Assembly (NCBI GenBank): GCA_009760885.1
Contig: CM019713.1
Coordinates: 25,304,427 to 25,368,426, forward strand
Source: Achatina immaculata
Lineage: Eukaryota; Mollusca; Gastropoda; Stylommatophora; Achatinidae
Length of the DNA stretch: 64,000 nucleotides
Direction of reading: 5' to 3'
In this document: positions 24,046 to 35,867 of the stretch, in pieces
How the letters are laid out: every line of letters starts with the position of its first letter
Numbering within the stretch: position 1 is the stretch's first letter
Notes under the pieces: generated by a model
The model's database searches: none
What the model was told of the DNA's origin: nothing
The model's input: only the letters and a program-made list of their open reading frames with translations
Position numbers and translations under genes: made by a program

Positions 24046-25320
24046 CTACTAATTTTAATATAATACAGATTATAACAGATATTTCTGTTCAAAATCAGTC
24101 ACTACGGATTATCACAGGTGCCATGAGGTCCACACCAATAGTAGAAATGCAGAAAATAGTTGGTGTTCAACCGCTAAAGGAACGTAGAGACACAAAGGTC
24201 ATGACCATGGGAGAAAAATTCCTTAGCTCTGTAAGCCATCCCCTGAAGGAGAGATTCAATAACTTGGCATTAGGACGGCTTAAAAGAAGCAGCTTCATTC
24301 ATCAGGCCAAGCGTATGCGTAAGCTGATACCTGACCTTCCAACTGTAGTCACTCCATTATCATCTGTACCAGAGCATACACCATGGAAAGAAGCAGATTA
24401 TACACAAATAACTATTCAGACTGAAGTGAAAGGTGTGCAGAATGGTGAGATGCAGAGCAGTCTTGTAAGATCAACAGCCACACTTAGTGTTCTAGATGAC
24501 AAATATCCATGTGACACCTGGATACGTGTGTATACAGATGGATCTGCACATAATGCCATAAAGAATGGAGGGGCAGGAGCATATATTGAATATCCAAACA
24601 ACACCATTGACAAGATTTCCATACCCACTGGTAAATACTGCAACAACTTTGATGCAGAAGTTAGGGCAATTATTGCTGCAGTTGAAAAACTATCAGACTC
24701 CAGAATTGATACATGTCCTGTAGTAATTCTCACAGATGCAAGATCAGTACTGGAGGCTCTTCAGTGCAACAAACTACCAGACCTTAAGGATGCCTTGTCA
24801 AAAATTGGCTTACAACATGGAGTCACTTTGCAATGGATTCCCTCCCACTGTGGGATACCAGGCAATGAGAAAGCTGACCATCTGGCCAAAGAGGGCACTG
24901 AAATGGAGCAACCAGACATACCAGTCACCTATAATCAGAAGAAAAGCATGATAAAAACCTACAGGAAGCCACAAACACCACCACATGATGACTATCACAT
25001 GCTAAACAGAAAGGAACAGGTCACCATCTTCCGTCTCCGAACAGGACACAGCCGACTCCGAAGTCATATGTATACAAAGTTTAAGGTTGGTACTACTAAT
25101 CTATGTACATGTGCCCAGGTGCCCCAAACCGTGGAACATATCCTCCAGAACTGCATCAACTACGAGACATTGAGAAATAATTACTGGCCCAGTGAAACCA
25201 CTAAAGAAGATAAGCTATACGGTTCCATACATGAGTTACAAAAAACAGTGAAATTTATCCAAGAGACAGGACTGCAGATATAGACAGACAGTGCGAACAA
25301 AGAAGAAGAAGAAGAAGATA
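24018..25320 (+). mobile_element. 5'-truncated non-LTR retrotransposon ORF2 C-terminus with RNase H domain, open frame
   Basis: An open frame of 421 codons (24018-25283) is preserved. The first ~20 codons belong to flanking sequence; element-like sequence starts near 24075 with a QNQSLRIITGAMRSTP block. RNase H residues are all visible: D174 in YTDGSA, E214 in AEVRA, D240 in ILTDARS, H277 in SHCGIPGNEKAD and D287. A zinc-knuckle-like C363-x-C365...H374...C379 follows, as is usual after RNase H in I/Jockey-like elements. The stop is followed by GACAGACAGTGCGAACAAAG and (GAA)n. The reverse transcriptase core is missing, so the copy is 5'-truncated and cannot move by itself, but it looks young. 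A second copy of its 3' end lies at 43029-43190 on the minus strand. Confidence 0.9.
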
Positions 25321-25408
25321 TTTCTGGAGAAGAAAATGGCTGATGAATACACTGTTATAAAATTGCTTGGAAATTTTTTTCACTACATAAATTTAGTTGA
25401 TTGTGTTA

Positions 25409-25697
25409 TAGGACAGCACAGTAATGTGGACTGTAGAAGTAGGACAGCACAGTAATGTGGACTGTAGAAGTAGGAAAGCACAGTAATGTGGACTAGAAGT
25501 AGGACAGCACAGTAATGTGGACTAGAAGTAGGACAGCACACTAATGTGGACTAGAAGTAGGACAGCATAGTAACGTGGACTAGAAGTAGGACAGCACAGT
25601 ATTGTGGACTTTAGGACAGCACAGTAATGTGGACTAGAAGTAGGACAACACAGTAATGTGGACTAGAAGTAGGACATCACAGTAATGTGGACTGTAG
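25409..25697. repeat. 29-bp minisatellite, about 10 copies
   Basis: Unit AGGACAGCACAGTAATGTGG ACTAGAAGT, with ACTGTAGAAGT and ACTTT variants at the edges. Confidence 0.93.
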
Positions 25698-25709
25698 AAA
25701 CATAACTAG

Positions 25710-26455
25710 CTTATGCCATATCCTGCTTCCTTCTGGTGCTCCTACACTTGCATCCTGTCAGTCTTATGCCATATCCTGCTTCCTTCTGGTGCTCCAACAC
25801 CTGCATCCTGTCAGTCTTATGCCATATCCTGCTTCCTTCTGGTGCTCCTACACTTGCATCCTGTCAGTCTTATGCCATATCCTGTTTCCTTCTGGTGCTC
25901 CTACACTTGCATCCTGTCAGTCTTATGCCATATCCTGTTTCCTTCTGGTGCTCCAACACCTGCATCCTGTCAGTCTTATGCCATATCCTGCTTCCTTCTG
26001 GTGCTCCTACACTTGCATCCTGTCAGTCTTATGCCATATCCTGTTTCCTTCTGGTGCTCCTACACTTGCATCCTGTCAGTCTTATGCCATATCCTGTTTC
26101 CTTCTGGTGCTCCAACACCTGCATCCTGTCAGTCTTATGCCATATCCTGCTTCCTTCTGGTGCTCCTATACTTGCATCCTGTCAGTCTTATGCCATATCC
26201 TGTTTCCTTCTGGTGCTCCTACACCTGCATCCTGTCAGTTTTATGCCATTTCCTGCTTCCTTCTGGTGCTCCTACACTTGCATCCTGTCAGTCTTATGCC
26301 ATATCCTGCTTCCTTCTGGTGCCCCTACACCTGCATCCTGTCAGTCTTATGCCATAACCTGCTTCCTTCTGGTGCTCCTACACTTGCATCCTGTCAGTCT
26401 TATGCCATATCCTGCTTCCTTCTGGTGCTCCTACACCTGCATCCTGTCAGTCTTA
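25710..26455. repeat. 53-bp minisatellite, about 14 copies
   Basis: Unit of 53 bp beginning CTTATGCCATATCCTGCTTC and ending GCATCCTGTCAGT. Because 53 is not a multiple of three and the unit has no stop in any + frame, all three + frames stay open across about 640-790 bp. These frames are not taken as genes. Confidence 0.96.
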
Positions 26456-26659
26456 AGGCCTGCAGCCTGTGAAGAAGCTTGCTGCATCTTAGATCCACTC
26501 TGAAACTTCCAGAAAACAAACCCACTCTCTGTACAACATGCTGAATATGCTTCAAGATCACCATGACATTGGCTGAAGAGAACATAAGGTCGTGGCTCCA
26601 TGGAGATCAAAGAAAAAAAAACACTAAATAAAAACTGCAATTTCCAGTTTACCTGTTCA

Positions 26660-27465
26660 TAACTGAAGTAACTCTTCCCACAGAGTGATGCTTATACCCT
26701 GGTCAAAATAGCTCTTCTCAAAGTAAGATGCCTATAACCTAGTTTCATCACCTCTTCCCACATAATGATGCCTATAACCTAGTTCCATCACCTCTTCCCA
26801 CATAATGATATCTATAACCTAGTTCCATCACCTCTTCCCACATAATGATACCTATAACCTAGTTTCATCACCTCTTCCAACAGAATGATACCTATAACCT
26901 AGTTCCATCACCTCTTCCCACAGAATGATATCTATAACCTAGTTCCATCACCTCTTCCAACAGAATGATACCTATAACCTAGTTCCATCACCTCTTCCCA
27001 CATAATGATATCTATAACCTAGTTCCATCACCTCTTCCCACATAATGATACCTATAACCTAGTTCCATCACCTCTTCCCACAGAATGATATCTATAACCT
27101 TGTTCCATCACCTCTTCCCACAGAATGATATCTATAACCTAGTTCCATCACCTCTTCCAACAGAATGATATCTATAACCTAGTTCCATCACCTCTTCCAA
27201 CAGAATGATATCTATAACCTAGTTCCATCACCTCTTCCCACAGAATGATATCTATAACTTTGTTCCATCACCTCTTCCCACAGAATGATATCTATAACCT
27301 AGTTCCATCACCTCTTCCCACAGAATGATATCTATAACCTAGTTCCATCACCTCTTCCCACAGAATGATATCTATAACCTAGTTCCATCACCTCTTCCCA
27401 TGGAATGATATCTATAACCTAGTTCCATCACTTCTTCCCACAGAATGATCCCTATACCCTGGTTT
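26660..27465. repeat. 40-bp minisatellite, about 20 copies
   Basis: Unit CAGAATGATATCTATAACCT AGTTCCATCACCTCTTCCCA, 40 bp, with CATAATGATG and CCAACAG variants. Part of the array (from 27079) is included in the 1,906-bp tandem duplication and reappears at 28985-29371. Confidence 0.96.
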
Positions 27466-28984
27466 CAAAATCACCAGTACATGGTCATGACCACAGTATG
27501 ACAAGAACTGAATCACCATATCTCTTCTGTGTTCTTCTCAAATGCTCAATCCAGCTTCTGGTAGAACGGTAGATGGACCTGCGTGCCCATTCTTAACACA
27601 TCAAAAATAAATTATGTTCATTGGTTCATTCGTTCCGCACTGTCAATTTCTAACTCATTGCACTAACAAACAAATAGTTTTGGGGTCAAAGTACATAAAA
27701 TAAAAAATACTACACTATTTAAAAAAACAAAAAAAGCTGTTTCTACCTTTAAAAAAAAAAAATCTAATGTATTGCATAACAGGTTGACCTTGGTGAGTAA
27801 CTGCATGTCTACAGCTAATTAAAAAGGTGGGCAGATCTGTGTTACAGAAAGCAGAGACAGAATTATGGATAGAATCTATAAAACATCTGACACTCCGGCC
27901 AAGGGGTTAACGTGTAGGCTTTCAATATGATCCCTTTCCAGGTACTACTGAAATTGTGGAGACATATTTCTCTATTAAATATAAAAATTGTTTCATTATA
28001 ATAATATTCAGATTTTAATATTCACTTTCTTTTGGAAAAAAATAGAAGTAGTAAAATTATGAACAAAATCTAGAGGGTGGTCCAAGACACCTAAAAAAAA
28101 AACACAAGAAAAAAAAAAAGAGTCTGGTCTAAGTCAATAAAGGAAGCTAAAAAAACGTTGCCCTGTCTGGCAAGTGCAAACATGACCTACCAGAAAATGA
28201 AAGCAAATACCACAGGATTCTGGGGTTTTTTTTCTGTGATTCATTTCCAAAGGCCTATCCTTGGGCTTCAAAAAAGTGTACAAAACAATATATAACACGT
28301 TATTAAAGACAAAATATCGCACTGGAGCAATGTGGCTTAAAACAAAGCAGCAGAATAATAGTATTTAAAAAAAAAAAAATACTTTTGTTAGTATCGCGGC
28401 GCCTATATTTCTCTCTCAAATCACTGAAAGAATTTAAAATGCGAGATTATTTCTTACCATAAAGTAAGAAATCAGTTACAAGATAAACAAAATAAAATAA
28501 CACAGGCGTATAGGACTGAATTCTTGTCGACGTCTGCTATGACATGGACATTGTCTTGTGCAGGTGAATCATGCAACAAATAAAGCGGCAAGTACCACTA
28601 ACAGAAATATGCGCCTTACATTCAAACAGATCTGATAAGATAAGAATATATTCTAAGCTTTACGTGTCGACGTGTGTACGTACCGTTGTACTTAGTTATA
28701 TCATCCGGACTGCACACACACTGAAAGAATGCGAAGAAGTATCCGTACTAGTCTTGTTAATGCGTTCCTGCAGAAATGTCGGAAGCGGTCGGCCGATTAT
28801 CGATAAACTCGCCTACTGAAGTTTAAAAAATTATCCGGGAATTTCCAGCGTTACCGAAACAATTGTAAAACCACACGTCAGAGATAAATTACATCAGAGT
28901 TTCTCAATCGGGGTTCCGCGGAACCCTTAGGTAGCTTAATAGCTCGCTAGGGGGTTCTGTAACAGGTAGCGATTTTAAAAGTAC
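27079..28984. repeat. 1,906-bp tandem segmental duplication, copy 1
   Basis: Starts inside the 40-bp array and ends ...GCGATTTTAAAAGTAC. Copy 2 follows immediately, and I found no difference in the stretches compared. The non-array part is AT-rich with no recognised gene. Near its right end (28895-28960) CAGAGTTTCTCAATCGGGGT resembles a hAT terminus. Confidence 0.95.
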
Positions 28985-30890
28985 CACAGAATGATATCTA
29001 TAACCTTGTTCCATCACCTCTTCCCACAGAATGATATCTATAACCTAGTTCCATCACCTCTTCCAACAGAATGATATCTATAACCTAGTTCCATCACCTC
29101 TTCCAACAGAATGATATCTATAACCTAGTTCCATCACCTCTTCCCACAGAATGATATCTATAACTTTGTTCCATCACCTCTTCCCACAGAATGATATCTA
29201 TAACCTAGTTCCATCACCTCTTCCCACAGAATGATATCTATAACCTAGTTCCATCACCTCTTCCCACAGAATGATATCTATAACCTAGTTCCATCACCTC
29301 TTCCCATGGAATGATATCTATAACCTAGTTCCATCACTTCTTCCCACAGAATGATCCCTATACCCTGGTTTCAAAATCACCAGTACATGGTCATGACCAC
29401 AGTATGACAAGAACTGAATCACCATATCTCTTCTGTGTTCTTCTCAAATGCTCAATCCAGCTTCTGGTAGAACGGTAGATGGACCTGCGTGCCCATTCTT
29501 AACACATCAAAAATAAATTATGTTCATTGGTTCATTCGTTCCGCACTGTCAATTTCTAACTCATTGCACTAACAAACAAATAGTTTTGGGGTCAAAGTAC
29601 ATAAAATAAAAAATACTACACTATTTAAAAAAACAAAAAAAGCTGTTTCTACCTTTAAAAAAAAAAAATCTAATGTATTGCATAACAGGTTGACCTTGGT
29701 GAGTAACTGCATGTCTACAGCTAATTAAAAAGGTGGGCAGATCTGTGTTACAGAAAGCAGAGACAGAATTATGGATAGAATCTATAAAACATCTGACACT
29801 CCGGCCAAGGGGTTAACGTGTAGGCTTTCAATATGATCCCTTTCCAGGTACTACTGAAATTGTGGAGACATATTTCTCTATTAAATATAAAAATTGTTTC
29901 ATTATAATAATATTCAGATTTTAATATTCACTTTCTTTTGGAAAAAAATAGAAGTAGTAAAATTATGAACAAAATCTAGAGGGTGGTCCAAGACACCTAA
30001 AAAAAAAACACAAGAAAAAAAAAAAGAGTCTGGTCTAAGTCAATAAAGGAAGCTAAAAAAACGTTGCCCTGTCTGGCAAGTGCAAACATGACCTACCAGA
30101 AAATGAAAGCAAATACCACAGGATTCTGGGGTTTTTTTTCTGTGATTCATTTCCAAAGGCCTATCCTTGGGCTTCAAAAAAGTGTACAAAACAATATATA
30201 ACACGTTATTAAAGACAAAATATCGCACTGGAGCAATGTGGCTTAAAACAAAGCAGCAGAATAATAGTATTTAAAAAAAAAAAAATACTTTTGTTAGTAT
30301 CGCGGCGCCTATATTTCTCTCTCAAATCACTGAAAGAATTTAAAATGCGAGATTATTTCTTACCATAAAGTAAGAAATCAGTTACAAGATAAACAAAATA
30401 AAATAACACAGGCGTATAGGACTGAATTCTTGTCGACGTCTGCTATGACATGGACATTGTCTTGTGCAGGTGAATCATGCAACAAATAAAGCGGCAAGTA
30501 CCACTAACAGAAATATGCGCCTTACATTCAAACAGATCTGATAAGATAAGAATATATTCTAAGCTTTACGTGTCGACGTGTGTACGTACCGTTGTACTTA
30601 GTTATATCATCCGGACTGCACACACACTGAAAGAATGCGAAGAAGTATCCGTACTAGTCTTGTTAATGCGTTCCTGCAGAAATGTCGGAAGCGGTCGGCC
30701 GATTATCGATAAACTCGCCTACTGAAGTTTAAAAAATTATCCGGGAATTTCCAGCGTTACCGAAACAATTGTAAAACCACACGTCAGAGATAAATTACAT
30801 CAGAGTTTCTCAATCGGGGTTCCGCGGAACCCTTAGGTAGCTTAATAGCTCGCTAGGGGGTTCTGTAACAGGTAGCGATTTTAAAAGTAC
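28985..30890. repeat. 1,906-bp tandem segmental duplication, copy 2
   Basis: Exact-length second copy. After its final GTAC, the sequence continues AAACAACAGACTTTTACAAA, which was presumably the original flank of copy 1. Confidence 0.95.
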
Positions 30891-31146
30891 AAACAACAGA
30901 CTTTTACAAACAGATTTTCAGAAAAATGTAATTTTATTTCTCAAAATAGTATTCACAAGCACCAGTGGATTATAAGGATTTACTTCATAACAACGTCCAG
31001 TTCGCTGTAGATACAATAATTATTTTCATGCAAGGATTTCCTGTAATCTGAACGTCATTTCAAGATCAGCCAAGGGTAAAAGAAAAATCTGAGAGAAGCC
31101 AATTTACACATTTGTATTCCGTATCTGCTTTGAGGTTGAATAAGAG
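30891..31146. other. No gene recognised
   Basis: Short unique stretch between the duplication and the 36-bp array. Confidence 0.4.
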
Positions 31147-32545
31147 AAGCGATTCTTTACTTGAAGATACAGAAGAAGAGAGAAGCGATGCTTTACTTGA
31201 AGATACAGAAGAAGAGAGAATCGATGCTTTACTTGAAGATACAGAAAAAGAGAGAAGCAGTGCTTTATTTGAAGATACATAAGAAGAGAGAATCGATGCT
31301 TCACTTGAAGATAGAGAAGAAGAGAGAAGCGATGCTTTACTTGAAGATACAGAAGAAGAGAGAAGCGATGCTTTACTTGAAGATACAGAAGAAGAGAGAA
31401 GCGATGCTTTACTTGAAGACAGAGAAGAAGAGAGAAGTGATGCTTTACTTGAAGATACAGAAGAAGAGAGAAGCGATGCTTTACTTGAAAATACAGAAGA
31501 AGAGAGAAGCGATGCTTTACTTGAAGACAGAGAAGAAGAGAGAATCGATGCTTTACTTGAAGATACAGAAGAAGAGAGAAGCGATGCTTTACTTGAAGAT
31601 ACAGAAGAAGAGAGAAGCAGTGCTTTATTTGAAGATACATAAGAAGAGAGAAGCGATGCTTCACTTGAAGACAGAGAAGAAGAGAGAAGTGATGCTTTAC
31701 TTGAAGATACAGAAGAAGAGAGAAGCGATGCTTTACTTGAAAATACAGAAGAAGAGAGAAGCGATGCTTTACTTGAAGACAGAGAAGAAGAGAGAATCGA
31801 TGCTTTACTTGAAGATACAGAAGAAGAGAGAAGCGATGCTTTACTTGAAGATACAGAAGAAGAGAGAATCGATGCTTTACTTGAAGATAGAGAAGAAGAG
31901 AGAATCGATGCTTTACTTGAAGATACAGAAGAAGAGAGAAGCGATGCTTTACTTGAAGACAGAGAAGAAGAGAGAAGCAGTGCTTTATTTGAAGATACAT
32001 AAGAAGAGAGAAGCGATGCTTCACTTGAAGATAGAGAAGAAGAGAGAAACAATGCTTTACTTGAAGACAGAGAAGAAGAGAGAAGCGATGCTTTACTTGA
32101 AAATACAGAAGAAGAGAGAATCGATGCTTTATTTGAAGATACATAAGAAGAGAGAAGCGATGCTTCACTTGAAGATAGAGAAGAAGAGAGAAGCGATGCT
32201 TTACTTGAAGATACAGAAGAAGAGAGAAGCAGTGCTTTATTTGAAGATACATAAGAAGAGAGAAGCGATGCTTCACTTGAAGATAGAGAAGAAGAGAGAA
32301 ACAATGCTTTACTTGAGGACAGAGAAGAAGAGAGAAGCGATGCTTTACTTGAAAATATAGAAGAAGAGAGAAGCAGTGCTTTACTTAAATATACAGAAGA
32401 AGAGAGAAGCGATGCTTTACTTAAATATACAGAAGAAGAGAGAAGTGATGCTTTACTTAAATATACAGAAGAAGGGAGAAGCGATGCTTTACTTGAAGAT
32501 ACAGAAAAAGAGAGAAGCGATGCTTTGCTTGAAAATACAGAGCGA
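31147..32545. repeat. 36-bp minisatellite, about 38 copies
   Basis: Unit AGAAGAGAGAAGCGATGCTT TACTTGAAGATACAGA, 36 bp, with variants at GCGATG/ATCGATG/GCAGTG, GATACAG/GACAGAG/GATAGAG and AATACAG. Because the period is divisible by three, frames on both strands remain open: a Ser-rich 497-codon minus frame (31066-32559), a second minus frame and a Lys-rich + frame. A block of about 7-10 units is itself repeated (compare 31261-31560 with 31621-31920). Confidence 0.96.
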
Positions 32546-32849
32546 CTATTAGCAGACAATTATATAAAGTAAAACAGTATAAATAAAACAATTAAAATGT
32601 GTTGCCTTGTAAGGATCAGTCATTTGCATGTCCCTTGCAGAACTTTGCCTCCCTAACAGCTCTTCTGTAGGCCTCTCGGTTGTAAACAAGATGCCCTGCT
32701 GCTGATGCATCCATTCGCAGATCGTAAACGATGTCTTGCAGCCATCCGCCTTCGTCTTCCTCGCTTTCTTTTTCTCATTATGTACTCTACCAAGACTGTC
32801 TTCTCTAAATTAAAGTTTAATATATCCATAATATTATAATAATATAATA

Positions 32850-33483
32850 ATCCATAAAATTAAACGGAACTGTTCTAAAGCAGGTGCAGAAATTCAAATA
32901 CCTTGGAGCAGTAATAACTTCAGATGGGAAATGCAGAACAGAAATTAGGAACAGAATAGGCCAAGCAAAGACTGCATTTCAGAGAATGAGAAACATATTG
33001 ACCAACACATCCTTATCAATGAATGTTAGAAAACGAGTACTAAAATGCTATATTGAACCTATCTTGTTATATGGAAGTGAATCATGGACAATAGGCAAGT
33101 CTGCACAAAAATCATTGGAAGCAGCAGAAATGTGGTTTATTAGAAGAATGTTGCGAATCCCCTGGACAGCAAAAATAACTAATGAAGAATGTAGGAGAAG
33201 AGCTGGAGAGACAAAAAACCTTGTCAAAAAGATAAGAGAGAGACAATGTACTTTCATAGGACATGCAATGAGAAGAGGGGGCATTGAAAATATTATAACA
33301 ACAGGAAAAATAGAAGGAAGAAGATCAAGAGGAAGACCGAGAGAAATGATACTGGACAGTCTGACGGGATGGTGTGAGAGGAGATCACCAACTGAGCTGA
33401 TGGCATGCATGAAGGATCGCGTACTCTGGAGAAGCATAATAGCCAACGCCAGTCGGGACGGCACATGATGATGATGATGATGA
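32850..33483 (+). mobile_element. LINE-C: C-terminal 194 codons of a reverse transcriptase ORF, (TGA)n tail
   Basis: An open frame to the stop at 33466-33468 reads FKYLGAVITSDGKCRTEI at the start, then an ILLYGSESW motif, RMLRIPWTAKITNEE, FIGHAMRRGG, GRRSRGRPREMILDSL and WRSIIANASRDGT. This is the thumb and C-terminal region shared by RTE/Jockey-like LINE proteins. The stop codon merges into a (TGATGA)n tail, and ATAATATT appears on both sides. It is 5'-truncated, without the polymerase core or endonuclease, and sits inside LINE-A. Confidence 0.87.
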
Positions 33484-33608
33484 TAATATTTATGTTTTCT
33501 GTGTTTAATCCTCTTTACTAGCCAGCCTTCTTCAATGTCGGTATGGATATATTTGTTCTTTTTTTTGTGCCCATGATATGTGAATAACTCTTCTGTAGTA
33601 TTTACACT

Positions 33609-33800
33609 AAGATGGACACCACAGGGGAGCAGAAGTAAGGGTAGACCAAAAGAGACATGGAGAAGAACAACAGAAAGGATGTTGAGCAATAGAGGGCTCA
33701 CCTGGGCAAGAGCAGAAAAAAAGGCGAAAGACAGGCATTTGTGGAAAATCCTTGCGGAAGCCCCATGTGCCCTGGGCACTTAAGGTTCAGAGAGAGAGAG
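33609..33800 (+). mobile_element. LINE-B 3' end inserted in LINE-A, perfect 12-bp target-site duplication
   Basis: Reads [20 protein letters not shown] followed by [19 protein letters not shown], a LINE C-terminus, and ends in (AG)n. AGTATTTACACT occurs at 33597-33608 and 33801-33812, a perfect 12-bp target-site duplication. LINE-A continues on either side. Confidence 0.92.
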
Positions 33801-34004
33801 AGTATTTACACTCAAAGGCATTTATGTGTTTCTCAGCTGTTTTGTTAAGTGTCCAGGTCTCACAGGCGTATGTTACGATAGGAAAAATGCATACCCTTAA
33901 AAATCTTTTTTTTTTTGTAGTTCTGTCTATTCCTCTCCACAGCTTGTCTAGTTGTTTTATTTTTTGAGGAGTGATAGCTGTCCTCCTTGTAAATATACAG
34001 AAGA

Positions 34005-35498
34005 AGAGAAGCGATGCTTTGCTTGAAAATACAGAGCGACTATTAGCAGACAATTATATAAAGTAAAACAGTATAAATAAAACAATTAAAATGTGTTGCC
34101 TTGTAAGGATCAGTCATTTGCATGTCCCTTGCAGAACTTTGCCTCCCTAACAGCTCTTCTGTAGGCCTCTCGGTTGTAAACAAGATGCCCTGCTGCTGAT
34201 GCATCCATTCGCAGATCGTAAACGATGTCTTGCAGCCATCCGCCTTCGTCTTCCTCGCTTTCTTTTTCTCATTATGTACTCTACCAAGACTGTCTTCTCT
34301 AAATTAAAGTTTAATATATCCATAATATTATAATAATATAATAATCCATAAAATTAAACGGAACTGTTCTAAAGCAGGTGCAGAAATTCAAATACCTTGG
34401 AGCAGTAATAACTTCAGATGGGAAATGCAGAACAGAAATTAGGAACAGAATAGGCCAAGCAAAGACTGCATTTCAGAGAATGAGAAACATATTGACCAAC
34501 ACATCCTTATCAATGAATGTTAGAAAACGAGTACTAAAATGCTATATTGAACCTATCTTGTTATATGGAAGTGAATCATGGACAATAGGCAAGTCTGCAC
34601 AAAAATCATTGGAAGCAGCAGAAATGTGGTTTATTAGAAGAATGTTGCGAATCCCCTGGACAGCAAAAATAACTAATGAAGAATGTAGGAGAAGAGCTGG
34701 AGAGACAAAAAACCTTGTCAAAAAGATAAGAGAGAGACAATGTACTTTCATAGGACATGCAATGAGAAGAGGGGGCATTGAAAATATTATAACAACAGGA
34801 AAAATAGAAGGAAGAAGATCAAGAGGAAGACCGAGAGAAATGATACTGGACAGTCTGACGGGATGGTGTGAGAGGAGATCACCAACTGAGCTGATGGCAT
34901 GCATGAAGGATCGCGTACTCTGGAGAAGCATAATAGCCAACGCCAGTCGGGACGGCACATGATGATGATGATGATGATAATATTTATGTTTTCTGTGTTT
35001 AATCCTCTTTACTAGCCAGCCTTCTTCAATGTCGGTATGGATATATTTGTTCTTTTTTTTGTGCCCATGATATGTGAATAACTCTTCTGTAGTATTTACA
35101 CTAAGATGGACACCACAGGGGAGCAGAAGTAAGGGTAGACCAAAAGAGACATGGAGAAGAACAACAGAAAGGATGTTGAGCAATAGAGGGCTCACCTGGG
35201 CAAGAGCAGAAAAAAAGGCGAAAGACAGGCATTTGTGGAAAATCCTTGCGGAAGCCCCATGTGCCCTGGGCACTTAAGGTTCAGAGAGAGAGAGAGAGTA
35301 TTTACACTCAAAGGCATTTATGTGTTTCTCAGCTGTTTTGTTAAGTGTCCAGGTCTCACAGGCGTATGTTACGATAGGAAAAATGCATACCCTTAAAAAT
35401 CTTTTTTTTTTTGTAGTTCTGTCTATTCCTCTCCACAGCTTGTCTAGTTGTTTTATTTTTTGAGGAGTGATAGCTGTCCTCCTTGTAAATATACAGAA
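34005..35498. repeat. 1,494-bp tandem segmental duplication, copy 2
   Basis: Repeats LINE-A (about 34113-35480), LINE-C (34344-34977, open frame 34378-34962) and LINE-B (about 35103-35296). The (AG)n run has 8 instead of 7 units, so this copy is 2 bp longer after that point. The junction with copy 1 shares ATACAGAA. Confidence 0.95.
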
Positions 35499-35855
35499 TG
35501 AAATTCATTATTCTGCTTGTTACCATATCGTAGCATCTTCCTGCCATTTCGTTACGAGTAAAATAAATAAATAAACTGAAGTTACGTACGTCATCTGTGA
35601 AACGCGTAGAAATTTCTTTCATTTGTTTCTGACTACAACATAACTCATCAACAGAAGGAAACCAACATTAGTTCGTCCGATTTATTCTTTTTTTTTTTTT
35701 CAACTTTCTTGTTATTTTTTTTTCCCTATCTCTCGTGTGAGTTCTTTGCTCGTACTGGGATGACAATGAGTTTAGAACTCTTGGCTGCGTTTTCTCCCCT
35801 TTCTCTCTCCCCCACCCCCCGGGAAGGCCGTCACACTTAACACACGTCTTTGAAC
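35499..35855. other. No gene recognised
   Basis: Original right flank of the duplicated region, with a poly-T run at 35690-35700. Confidence 0.4.
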
Positions 35856-35867
35856 AGCTGTTGTGGT

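Larger units (their letters stand above)
32619..33984 (-). mobile_element. LINE-A copy interrupted by two LINE insertions
   Basis: The minus-strand LINE-A sequence is present in three pieces: about 32619-32845, 33484-33608 and 33801-33984. They rejoin into the same order seen uninterrupted at 40441-40875. The last piece reads YACETWTLNKTAEKHINAFE, the LINE C-terminal motif. Flanking near-direct repeats CCTTGTAAGGAT (32605-32616) and CCTTGTAAATAT (33985-33996) look like a diverged 12-bp target-site duplication. Confidence 0.8.
32511..34004. repeat. 1,494-bp tandem segmental duplication, copy 1 (LINE nest)
   Basis: Begins inside the last 36-bp repeat units and ends AAATATACAGAA. It contains a LINE-A copy interrupted by two + strand LINE tails (see separate entries). 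Copy 2 is the same apart from one extra AG in an (AG)n run. Confidence 0.95.

Noticed and set aside
25687..26503. Three overlapping + strand frames of 214-261 codons
   Set aside because: They follow from a stop-free 53-bp tandem unit read in all frames; no start context, splice sites or domain.
33048..33779. 243-codon minus-strand frame (and its duplicate at 34542-35273)
   Set aside because: Antisense shadow of LINE-C and LINE-B coding sequence on the + strand.
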